Below, piece after piece: positions 10,135 to 19,493 of a stretch of 64,000 bases of DNA; position 1 is the first letter of the stretch, and the number at the start of each line of letters is the position of its first letter. Source of the stretch: Bimuria novae-zelandiae CBS 107.79 (lineage: Eukaryota; Ascomycota; Dothideomycetes; Pleosporales; Didymosphaeriaceae); contig ML976688.1 of NCBI GenBank assembly GCA_010015655.1, positions 500,411-564,410 on the forward strand, given 5' to 3'. A program made the position numbers and the translations under genes. The notes below the pieces were generated by a model. It searched no databases, was not told the origin of the DNA, and saw nothing but the letters and a program-made list of their open reading frames with translations.

Positions 10135-11986
10135 ACGTGTTTTATAAGCGAGCGGCCCATACAAGCGAGCGGCCCACCCCACTAACTTTTTATACCTTTA
10201 CAGCAACCTATTTTAACAACATAATAAGATAATAGTATATAATTGCTATACTAGATTAAATAGTATCTATAATATCGTTCTTGCATGTTTATATGTTATG
10301 GCTAGTCTTCTTACAGCGGCTGTAGCGTGTTAAAGCCTGCCAATTAGCACCTAATCGCGCCTTATCTTAACGTATTTCTACCTCTATTTGCTGCTTAATA
10401 TCCTTTTAAGCGATAATCTTCTCTACTTCTACCTTTGTTAAGGTACCCTGCCTCTAGATCCGCTTCTTTTTACGCTATTTACGCGTTATAATAGCCTTAT
10501 TAGCCCTCTCAAGCCTCGCGATCTAATCGCGCATAAGCGTACTTTCGTAAGCTATTACCTTAGCGCCCTTTTTAAGCTAATTAAGCGCTATAATAATAGA
10601 AGTAAGTAATAAGCTTTTATGCCTTTAAATCTTATCGCAAATTAATATTAATTAAGCCTCTAGCTTGCGCGCGTTACTTGGTGTTTTAGCTTCCTAAAGA
10701 GTAACTTCTAGTAAAGGCAGTGTTAGCGTATAAAGCTTAATATTAAGCTTTAATATCACCGCCTTTAGGTTATGTAAGACTAGGCTAGCGCCTTAAAAGC
10801 TTGCGCAGATATTTTCCTTTATAATTAACTACTTATAGGCTACGTAAAAGGCTAGTAGGAACTCTAGCTTCGTGATATAATTAATATAGTCGCGCATTAG
10901 GCTCTTAATCTAGTAGCTATACGCGCGCTTTAATAGCGAAAAGTAGCTAACGTTAAGTAGCTATAAAAGGTGCGACGAATATGGCAGTATATAAAGAGTA
11001 TAGATATTATTCTTCTTACAAAGCTCTTAAAATTTAAGCAAGTTATAGCTCTTATAGCTATTAAGTATAAGTAGCTAGCGCGCGCCTACCCTACACTTTA
11101 CTATATGCTTAATAAAGTGCCTTAGCTACTCTACTCTAAGCTTATTAGTAGTCTAGCTATTATTACTAACAGCGAAAGCCTAGTCGCGCGGTATATTATT
11201 ATCCTAGTACTAGATAGAGAGGTAATACTAGCTAGCGAAGATAATAAAAGGTAGGATCGCCTAGCTAGCAGCGCTAATTCTATAAATTACTATAGTCTAC
11301 CTATAATTGCCTAGCTAGATAGCCTTTAGCCTGTCGCGTCTCTCTAAGCCTATAATAACAAGCTAAGATAATATCTTGCCTATTATAAAACTAGTCTTGT
11401 CGAAGTTGTAGGTATCCTTATTATAGATACTATAGGTAGCCTTTATACGCGCTATAAGCTCGAACTAAGCTTTAATAGTATCTAGATCCTTACATAGAGC
11501 TCTCTACTAATTATACGGTTAATTAAATTATATAGTAAGATAATCTATTTGCTTAATAAAGTTACGCGGCCACTACTTGCTAACCTGTCTAGCGCCTTGC
11601 TTAGCGAGTAGCTTATCCGCTATATCTTGCACAGTACTTAGCGTGGGCGGAAATCCTCGCGAATCTAGGTTAAGTATATACCTAATAATTACCTCCTCTT
11701 CTATCTTAGTAAGCTTCTTTAATTTAGGCTAGTAATTACGTCGCGTAGCAATTCTAGCGCATTAGCGTTAAAATATTATTTAGGGGATAGTAAATATGTG
11801 TGCTATACCTTTTATAGACTAAATTTAGTTTTAATTAATAGCTAAGATTGCAAGGTGTATATTAGCCTTAGCAAAGGCTAGTTAGGCCTGAATTAGGGGC
11901 GCCATAGTAGGTAGAAGTTTATGTGCTGCAAAAAGTTGGTGGGGTGGGCCGCTCGCTTGTATGGGCCGCTCGCTTATAAAACATGT
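10135..11986 (-). mobile_element. Fot1/pogo-type DNA transposon with 57-bp terminal inverted repeats, RIP-degraded
   Basis: The ends at 10135-10191 and 11930-11986 are inverted copies with only two mismatches, both transitions. They begin ACGTGTTTTATAAGCGAGCG and carry the motif AAGCGAGCGGCCCA twice. TA flanks both sides (10133-10134 and 11987-11988), the target duplication of the Tc1/mariner superfamily. The length of 1852 bp fits a single-gene pogo/Fot1 element. The transposase lies on the minus strand. Confidence 0.88.
10200..11900 (-). pseudogene. Fot1/pogo-like DDE transposase, inactivated
   Basis: On the minus strand the DDE_1 (pogo-type) core can be followed. A first-Asp region reads YNFDKTSFIIGKI (family form NFDETGFMMGKI) near 11400. 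Downstream a block reads LLILNSYKSYN near 11050, matching LLILDGHESHN with Asp to Asn, Gly to Ser and His to Tyr, all C-to-T/G-to-A effects. The frame is full of TAA/TAG. This transposase would have cut and pasted its own element; the loss of catalytic acids makes this copy dead. Confidence 0.8.
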
Positions 11987-13124
11987 TACTTTTATATTTA
12001 TTAACTTAAGTGTTTAATGCCGTTAGAGGTGCTCTTGCCAGCACTTAGGGCAGACTTCTGGCCTACATAAAGGCAAGCGACAGAGCCTACAGCCAAAGCA
12101 GGTGCGCGGAGGACGCTGACGGCCATGAGATAAACGTAAATTACCAGACACATGTCCTAGAGGCGTCCGAGATGGCCGGGATTTATGCCGCGTACGCCCA
12201 GCTTCTGAGCAGGCTACACAGGCTCGCGCCTCTGCAAAGAGCTTTGTGGACAGATGACAGTGGTCCTCCCTCACAATAACGTCGTTAGATCTTTCGCGTT
12301 TTGCAGAACCTTGTGTAGGGCGTCCTCCACGCTTGAAAAGTTACTTAATAAGGTCGTATAGAAACTTCTTATAGCCGCCACGTTTAGCCGCGTTAGAGGA
12401 GGAGTATAAGGAAAGTCTATAGCAGTTATTTAGTATAAGTTCTAGTAAAAAGTATTATAAAGACTTTTCTGTACGCCTCTTAACTTACTAAACGCTATAA
12501 TAACTTTTAATTTAATTAAATTAATCTACCTTGCTTTTATACTTATTACAGTTATTTATTATTTCTGAGATTCTAAGTAGCTATATAAAGTTATTACTAA
12601 AAGCCTTTTTAAATTTTTTTTTACTATTTTAAATAAACTTAGAGCATTAATAAAGTTTTATAATAAGCTAAGTTACTAGTAGCAAGTATTATTAGAAGAG
12701 TCTTAGTAAAGTCTTAGCATAGAGTTAAGGCAAAATACTTACGTTTAGCTACTGTAGAGGCAAAAAAGTACGACCTGATTTCTCTCTACGCTACTTATAG
12801 GACTTGCTTGCTCTTAGAGAGCGCCTAGTACGTCTCTCCCTACTCTATCTAGCCCGAAAACTACGTCTTAAGCTTTACTAAATTACTATTAAAATACTTT
12901 TTTATTAACGTCAAGCGCGCGCGCCTCGTGATAATTAGTTTTTATAAGTTTAACTTTACTTTAGTAGCTACCTTAAATATCTTTTTAGTTATTATTTTTA
13001 TTATCTAAATAGTGCCTGCGTAGCCTATACTATAAGATTTTAGGTATTTAAGTATAAGGATAGTATTAAAGAGATTATTATCTTATATAATACAAAGATT
13101 TAGTAGAAAGTAGCGTTAGCTATT

Positions 13125-13551
13125 TGTTAAGATCCCAAAGAGATAGCTAATCCCTAAGGGGCTAAGGTTGGTTCTCGGGCAGGAATACTAGTAGGACAGG
13201 AGAGGGTTGTAGTGATAGCTTGCGCTTGTCACTAGGGCGTTGGTATCGAAGGTGTGTACAGCATAATTAAATCAACAAGGTTACTTATTCAGATCCAAAC
13301 GATAGATTAATAAACAGGTTGAACACGAATGCCTTAAGGGTATTCGTGTAGGTTTATATATTTGATCCTTTTCCTGCCATCCCACAATCCTGTGCCATCC
13401 AGGATGGTTATGCCATCCAGGAGGGTTGTGCCATCCAGGAGGGTTGTGCCATCCGGGAGGGTTGTTCTTGGCGGGATGGTAGATCACGTGACCTCGGTAG
13501 TGTAGTCCCACCGATGGTTACCCCGCGGCTGCCCATCGTTGGTCCTCGACA
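13125..13551 (-). mobile_element. Solo LTR, copia-like, not RIPed, inserted in piggyBac
   Basis: On the minus strand it begins TGTCGAGGACC and ends GATCTTAACA, the TG...CA ends of an LTR, with no internal retrotransposon sequence. Base composition is normal while piggyBac coding sequence on both sides is RIPed. It contains four tandem copies of an 18-bp unit (13393-13464) and a TCACGTGA palindrome. The 5-bp flanks (CTATT and CTTGT) are not a clear duplication. The length is 427 bp. Confidence 0.65.
13393..13464 (+). repeat. Tandem repeat, four 18-bp units
   Basis: The unit TGCCATCCAGGAGGGTTG is repeated four times with one or two changes per copy. It lies inside the solo LTR, probably in its U3 regulatory part. 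Confidence 0.8.
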
Positions 13552-14248
13552 CTTGTAGGTCGCTCGGATCCTAATACTATTAAAGTCTTTAGTAAGTATA
13601 AGGGTAATAGGGATTAATTTTATAGGCGTAAAAGTTACTTTTATAACTAGTAAGTTAATAGGTCCTTATCTAAGTCCTTTAGTATAAAATAACTAGTTTA
13701 GAATTACTTTATTATTAGCTAAATACTAGATTTTATAACTCTTTAGCATTAGTTTTATCTTAATTATTATAATTTTACCTACTTAACCTATAAATTTTAT
13801 AATAGTTTTATTAACGTAGAGGTGCTTACTAATTATTTAGTACTTAAAGGTGCGCTTGCGGAGCGACTCTAATAAATCCTATATATAGCTAAATAGGGAC
13901 CTAAAGGACTAGCCTACTTCTATATAGTATAGAAATCTGTCTAGCTACTCCTAGCAAGTCTGCCCTATATACATATTAACTTTGTGCGTAGGCGCAGATC
14001 CATGCAACTTTACCTAATACTCTAACAGCGACAGCTCTCTGTGCAAGCCCATATATATAATAATCGCAAAGTACGTGTAGAGCTCGGCTGGAGACGTCGG
14101 TTTCCACCCGTAGTAGGTAGAGGATAAGGTAGCTTACAGGTGCTTAGCATACTAATTTATATAGTATATAATTTAGTTAAAAACTTCGGCATTAAAAAAT
14201 AGATTAAATAAGGCTATAAATTTTTTTTATTAATACTTTTAGGTATAT

Positions 14249-14781
14249 TGTTATGAGGCTCTCATACCTTGTTCCGATCCGGGTTAGGGCGGTAAGGTAT
14301 CGTGGTGCTTCACGGATTATTCAATGGTACAAGTTGATGCGACACTTAGCGCGAGGCTGGACAATCTAATCTTATAACAAAGTAAGATAGCTATTAGTCT
14401 GTATAGGAGAACGTACTCGCACAGAAGATATGTGAGTTGACTATAAGGAGGGAAACAACATAGGAGAATCGTCACACTATATACTAGTCTGTTTCCTCCC
14501 TTGTCCCTGGGTGCTCTGTCGTTCCCCACAGAGCGCAGTCGCTCTGTGGGCCCTTACAGAGCGTCGGTGTGTCGGCGCTCTGTCCGCCAAGACAGAGCGT
14601 CATCACGTGATACGCCCGTTCAGTATGTCGGCGCTCTGTCCGCCAAGACAGAGCGTCGTCACGTGATACATTGGTCCGGCGTGTTACCCCACGGCCCTCG
14701 TGCCGTGCGACCTGCGTCCCTTCCTGGACACCTCGTCCACCATAGAGATTCATTCCTGCGCTATCCTTCGGGATCGTAACA
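14249..14781 (-). mobile_element. Solo LTR, gypsy-type, not RIPed, with perfect 5-bp target duplication
   Basis: On the minus strand it starts TGTTACGATCC and ends CTCATAACA. TATAT flanks it on both sides (14244-14248 and 14782-14786). The half nearest the end matches the LTRs at 26103, 35177 and 41663 closely apart from RIP-type changes, so it belongs to the same gypsy group. It is GC-normal and holds a duplicated block of about 40 bp (near 14569 and 14628) with GACAGAGCGTC and a TCACGTGA palindrome. It splits the piggyBac N-terminal coding region. Confidence 0.9.
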
Positions 14782-15044
14782 TATATACGCGCTTCTAAAA
14801 ATACGTAAATTATTAATATTAAAAGGTTACGAGTTAGGTAGTAGCTCGCGCGGTAGATCTAATAAAACACCTACTTTTTTACTATATTTCGTGTCTTTTA
14901 CGAAGTTAGTATTATTACTAGGTAGCTTTATAGCTCTTGGCATGTTTGCATATATAGGCTATTTTAAAAAAGGCGTATTTTGTCTAGTAAACAGAAATTG
15001 CTAACATTACGATGCAGATTTGGTGTTGCGAGGCTCTAGTTGCT

Positions 15045-15099
15045 GATTGGCTAGCAATATGTGGCCGTGTACGGGCGCGTTTAACAGTGCATGAGATAG
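15045..15099 (-). repeat. Right arm of inverted repeat bounding the first transposon block
   Basis: Inverted match to 4451-4506. The core GTGGCCGTGTACGGGCG is followed by GTTTAACAGTGCATG. Sequence left of it is RIPed piggyBac; sequence right of it is normal host DNA, so it marks the block edge. Confidence 0.65.
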
Positions 15100-15467
15100 T
15101 GTTTAGTACAATCAAAGTCGTCAATGGCAAATGCTAACAGAAGTTAGGTCATAGTTATTAAATCGACTAACGCTGTTTGAAACTAGCGCGAGGTGAGCGG
15201 TGCACAGACGAAGGTTACACCACCTTTAGTCAACACGCGTCACCGCATCACCAAATCTAGTGGTTTGAAGGATCTGGTGCCGACATATCGAGGCCGCAAC
15301 GACCGCACCACATAGAGGGCATGCGGTCATCTTCGTCTCGTCTACTGATTTCCGCTTGTACCTCAGCTGGCTATATCGTTTGCAACTCCTACATTGGCCT
15401 GGGCTAGGTACAATAGGTACTATAGGGTACTACCAGACGCATACCAGACTCCTCAAAGAATTGCACC
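15100..15467. promoter_or_regulatory. Upstream region of the FAD oxidase gene
   Basis: Host-like composition begins here. No canonical TATA box is clear. The start codon context is TTGCACCATGG, close to the fungal consensus. No other gene is seen. Confidence 0.35.
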
Positions 15468-16758
15468 ATGGCTGCCAATGCATCGCACTCGAGAATCCTC
15501 ATCGTTGGTGCGGGCATATTCGGCACCAGCACCGCGTACCACCTAGCCCACTCACATGCTGATCCTTCCTCGATAACTGTCCTCGATCGCTCGCCTTTCC
15601 CGCCTCGCCACGCCGCATCCATCGATATCAGCAAGATCGTGAGCGTAGACTACGCGACACCTTTCTATATGGATCTCGCATTCGAAGCCAGACACGCGTG
15701 GAAGAACATGTCTATTCTTCGAGATAGAGACGGAGAACTCTTCTTCGATCAGGCCTGCAGCGTCATGCTGAGCAATGAGGAAAGCGGTCTTGTGGAGGAG
15801 ATACGTGCGAATTTTCGAGCGCAAGATCGCGATCAGACGGACGATCTTAAAAAATCTGAGCTGGACCTTTGGGCAGGGCCACAGGAAAATGGATACTTGA
15901 ACCGTCACGGTGGGTGGGTTGATGCTGGAGCTGCTTTAGCGGCGATGATGGAAGATGCTGTGAGCAGAGGTGTCCGATATAAGACCGGCGATGTAGAGAC
16001 TCTGATACTGGGCGAGAATGGCGTCAAGGGCGTACAGACAAAAGACGGACGTGTATACAAGGCAGACAAGATATTGCTTGCTACCGGGGCGTGGACATCA
16101 CAGCTACTGTCACAGACCGAGGGTATCCTCAATATCGGAGAGCGCGATAGAGTCGAGAAGCAAGTCACGGCAGCTGGAGTCTGTGTTGTGTACTACAAAT
16201 TGAACGAAGAGGAGTATGAGTTCCTCAAAGACTTGCCAGTCATCATATCTGGGGACATAGGAGAGGTTGTACCGCCTCCGAAAAGGAGTCGCCTGTTGAA
16301 ATTCACGAATGCGCGGTCTTTCACAAACACGACTCGTACGGCATCCCGGCAGCAGATCTCAATACCTCCAGACTCGCTTCAAACTAACGTTCCATCGCAT
16401 TTGCAGTCCGAGACTCTAGACAGTATAGTCTCTAAGATACCTCAACTTGCTTCAATTGCTTCAAAAAAGCCTTATTACTGGCGGCTATGTTGGGATGGCA
16501 TCACGCCTTCGCAAGACCAGCTCATCACACGGCACCCGCATGCACAGCTTAGTAATTTATACCTGGCTGCAGGTGGCAGCTTCCATAGCTGGAAGTTCCT
16601 GCCGATTATTGGGAGCTATGTGGTGAATGTGCTGAACGGGGTGAGCAATGGGGAAGAAAAAAGACGTGCGATGGCTTTGGAAAGACGGAAGATTCCAAGG
16701 ACGAGGCGTCAACGAGAAGTTTGTGCCGAAGCGTGACCTAAAAGACCTGGAAGATTGA
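15468..16758 (+). CDS. FAD-dependent amine oxidase (DAO family; L-pipecolate / fructosyl-amino-acid oxidase-like), with a late frameshift
   Basis: Flavoenzyme expected to oxidise a secondary or N-alkylated amino acid to imine and H2O2, probably peroxisomal or cytosolic. The Rossmann FAD motif is at residues 10-24 (ILIVGAGIFGTSTAYHL), followed by the SIDISKIVSVDYATPFY segment typical of fungal members. KILLATGAWTSQLL is near residue 200 and the C-terminal FAD-binding block LYLAAGGSFHSWKFLPIIG near 364-382. No intron is needed. The uninterrupted frame stops at 16736 (422 residues). After the six-A run at 16657-16662, a different frame encodes the expected family tail (RWLWKDGRF, then VNEKFVPKRDL) and ends at TGA 16756-16758. 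One extra A best explains this: a true mutation or a sequencing error. The substrate cannot be named. Confidence 0.85.
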
Positions 16759-17059
16759 TGGCGCAGAGCTGCAGGAGGCCGGGTCCGGATGACGTCACAT
16801 GCAATGTCAAGAAGACATCTCTCAATTCACCAATGGTGCATGGCACATGGTATAATTGCATCAGAACCACGATTTTTGCTATACAATGCGCGAATCTAGC
16901 TGCCAGTTCTGCCTTACCTAGAACTGCGCGCGCTCACATGACGAGTGCGGGGCCCCGGGGCCCTGGTGCCAGCCAATTTCTCGGCTCCTAATTGCTTTTA
17001 AAAACCTCGCACCTCAACAATACTGACCAGACATCCATCAGGCAACTTCCAGTTCCAAG
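16759..17059. promoter_or_regulatory. Intergenic/promoter region with a perfect GC palindrome
   Basis: It separates the oxidase and the TENA-like gene, both on the plus strand. It contains a GC palindrome GGGGCCCCGGGGCCC at about 16950-16964 and a TTTTAAAAA stretch at about 16996, which may act as a TATA-like element some 60 nt before the ATG. Confidence 0.4.
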
Positions 17060-17842
17060 ATGTCTTCCTTGACATCCCACCTTCTCTCCCTGAACAAGGA
17101 CCAATTCACTCGCGCCACACAATCCCCTTTTCTCGCCCGCGCAGCCTCCGGCACCCTCTCCAAATCCCTCATTTCACACTGGCTCGCAAATGATCGTCTC
17201 TACATGCAAGGCTACATCAGCCTTACTGGTGAACTCCTTCGAACCCTGAAACTGCCGACGAGACCCACGCCAAGCAAATCTGCAGGCACCATCTCTCTTC
17301 GTTTGCTGGACTGGCTTGTCGGTGCACTTGCGAACATCCGGCGAGAGGAGCGGTTCTTTATGGATGTTGCAGAAAGGTATGGACTGGATGTTGACCTTAC
17401 CGAGAGCGATGGCGAGAGCATCAAGGCGGAGAGGAAGATTGAGGGACTGAGGAAGTTCGAGAAGCTGTTTGGTAGTCTGACGACTGGGGCACCGAAGGAA
17501 ACAATTCTTCCTTGGCTAGAAGGTGCAGTGCTGTTCTGGGCGACTGAAAAGGTATACTTCGAAGCCTGGAGCTGGGCGAGGAGGGAGGCAGAAGGGGTAC
17601 AGAGGAGCTATGACGAGGACGCAGATGGTGGAGCGATGAGGAAGGAGTTCATTCCTAATTGGACGAACGGAGAATTTATCAAGCTCGTGGACACCCTGCA
17701 GGCTATATTGAACGAGGGCGGGAGTGAGGCGATTGGTGGTGACGAGGCCTTGAAGAAGCGCGTCGAAGAAAGGGCGGAACGAGTGTGGAGCCAGTTGTTG
17801 GACGCAGAGGAGGCTTTCTGGCCGATGGTAGAAGAAGCCTAG
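17060..17842 (+). CDS. TENA/THI-4 family protein (haem-oxygenase-like fold)
   Basis: Single-exon gene of 260 residues, the usual size for the family. The N-terminal half has the TenA helical signature SPFLARAASGTLSKSLISHW, then LANDRLYMQGYISLTGELLR (residues about 22-62). A paired-helix region follows with conserved acidic residues (NIRREERFFMDVAERYGLDV) and an aromatic segment AVLFWATEKVYFEAWSWARR. TenA proteins hydrolyse aminopyrimidine thiamine breakdown products; many fungal members of this divergent group have no proven activity. It lies 300 nt downstream of the oxidase on the same strand. Start context TCCAAGATGTC. No introns. Family assignment is firm, function is not. Confidence 0.8.
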   Translation: MSSLTSHLLSLNKDQFTRATQSPFLARAASGTLSKSLISHWLANDRLYMQGYISLTGELLRTLKLPTRPTPSKSAGTISLRLLDWLVGALANIRREERFFMDVAERYGLDVDLTESDGESIKAERKIEGLRKFEKLFGSLTTGAPKETILPWLEGAVLFWATEKVYFEAWSWARREAEGVQRSYDEDADGGAMRKEFIPNWTNGEFIKLVDTLQAILNEGGSEAIGGDEALKKRVEERAERVWSQLLDAEEAFWPMVEEA

Positions 17843-19493
17843 TTGTGTTACGCGGCTAGATTTCCTACTTCGAGCGGAATTTATCACACAAAGTCCCGCC
17901 TCTACTCCGCCCTGGATCCCGGCCTAGATCCTCTTCCTTGCGTACGACCTTAATCAGCTATCGAATTCCAGTGCTCAATCACATCGATAGGAGCTCAGCG
18001 AATTCTATTCCCCCACTCTCTCGTCTACTGCTACAGCATGCTATAATGCTATCTGGGTCTGAAAACACTCATGAACGATTTGCGACCCCGGTAGAGATGT
18101 ATAGCAACGGTGGGATTGGGCTCCTGAACGTGTTTTCGCGGCGGAGCGATCGAATCCGGACCGGAAGGCACACATATCATAGATCTAGCTTTTCCACAGA
18201 TATTGGTTTGTTTCCCACCCAGATTAAATATTTCTAGGAAAAGAACCGTCGCTGCACATTTTTTGGGCAGATATTTCACACTGCTTTTTTTTTCACGACA
18301 ATCGCTTCCACTATCTCGCTGATCATGTTTATAGTCATATTAAGATCGTACTGGGTCAGCTGAGGCCAGCCGCATTGTAGATGAAAGAACGTGACATGGT
18401 TTTGTTGAGTGGTAGATTCGTAGGTAGCAAGCGATCCATGAAGGTGAGGCAGCCACGTGGCGGTGCTCGCTTGTCTTACCGTTTCGGGTTAGAAGCGAAG
18501 GTTTGTTGGCACAGCAAGGCTCACGTGAACTTCACATTCGACCTGACCAACTTCGCAATTGCACTCCTCTCCCATCGTGCCCGTCGCTTTTACCTCGAAC
18601 ATATTCGGAGATATGTTTACGTCCTGCTTGTTCAATGTAGCCCAACGCCCTCGATTCTATTGAAACGCCTCACAATATGGGACGCCCCGCAAAATGGTCC
18701 CTTCCTCGTCATTGAGATTCCGAGGCAATGCAATGCGCTGGCCACGAAGAATTTTGCGACACCTTGGTGCCTTCTACCGTCCGAAAGAGAACAAGATTCG
18801 TTACAATTGACCGGTCATCCTGCAAACATGCCCGACAGACTATGTGGCGATACTAGTGATGCCCAAGTCGGCCCAGGCCGATGCCATCCGCGCCCAATCA
18901 GGTGCGCCACGTCCAGCCAGTTCGCCCGTGCTGCCGGCGGAGCACCAACGCACAACTCCCACGAGGCGAACGCCCTGCAATGCGTTCTGTACCCCAGTCT
19001 CTTGTGCTTTCGTGGTCCAATCAGGAAGTACCTCGTGCTTCCACGTACGAGCTCTCATCTACGATCTGACGCTGGCCCTTGCACTAAACCTGCCGTGACG
19101 CCGCTACCAGATCACTTTGGGACGCCGTTGGACCCTGCTACTCGTGAATTGTCCTTTGGTAAGCTACACATGGTTGCCTATTCGCTTCGAGACTGCTGAC
19201 ATGCGCCCAGCGGAACTCTTTCTCACTTTCCCTTTCCGCTGTCGTTCTACACACACAGCGCCCTATTCGTAGCATCACTTTCAATCCGATCAAAGATCAA
19301 ACCACGAGGCCGTACCCATTCATAGATCTCAAGAAAGAGCGCTAATTGAGACTAACAACGCTTAGTGCGTGTCTGGCCCATTGTAGCCAACTCTACTTGG
19401 TGCTCACCTTTCAAGGAGCTGAGATGAGCCATCAAAACGGCTTAATTTCTTGAGTGCATCGCATTTGTCCCCATGATTTCAATTCAATTTAGC
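17843..19493. other. Long intergenic region; 5' region of the regulator gene
   Basis: No supported gene. An open frame of 272 codons at 18381-19199 has no recognisable domain, odd composition (Arg/Cys/His-rich, out-of-frame look) and competing frames on both strands. I take the region as the regulator's promoter and untranslated leader. No RNA gene or repeat was seen. Confidence 0.4.

Larger units (their letters stand above)
12023..14960 (-). pseudogene. piggyBac-type transposase (DDE_Tnp_1_7), split by two solo LTRs and RIP-degraded
   Basis: Read on the minus strand from about 14960 down. N-terminal pieces (KKVGVLLDLPRELLPNS) lie right of the LTR at 14249. TSPAELYTYFAIIIYMGLHR lies near 14080. 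The catalytic block VNKTIIKFIG then KSYKI*YLANNKVILN lies near 13830-13700, matching the piggyBac DETIIRFTGR / KGYKIW pattern. After the LTR at 13125 comes NLFNTILILKYLKSYSIGYA then GT, near 13090-13010. The C-terminal Cys-rich ribbon ends at 12023 (CVACSEAG...CFGCRLCRLPLCRPEVCPKCW). The last 250 nt are not RIPed, unlike the rest. The exact start is not visible. Confidence 0.8.

Noticed and set aside
13281..13511. Minus frame with repeated PPGWHN units
   Set aside because: The repeat is the translation of the 18-bp tandem array inside a solo LTR, not a protein repeat.
13125..13551. Target duplication for the copia-like solo LTR
   Set aside because: Flanks CTATT and CTTGT agree in only 3 of 5 bases and are not explained by RIP changes.
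14484..14779. Open frames on both strands in 14484-14779
   Set aside because: They lie inside the un-RIPed gypsy LTR, whose normal GC leaves frames open by chance.
15552..16168. Minus frames opposite the FAD oxidase
   Set aside because: Shadows of a clearly recognised plus-strand enzyme.
18130..18160. Possible tRNA T-arm (GATCGAATCC)
   Set aside because: No matching acceptor stem or anticodon arm could be folded around it.
17938..18237. Open frame of 99 codons
   Set aside because: No motif and no coding bias, just downstream of the TENA-like gene. Chance frame in 3' flank.
18381..19199. Open frame of 272 codons on the plus strand
   Set aside because: Arg/His/Cys-rich with no domain, no splice pattern, and overlapping open frames on the other strand. 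It lies in the likely promoter of the regulator gene.
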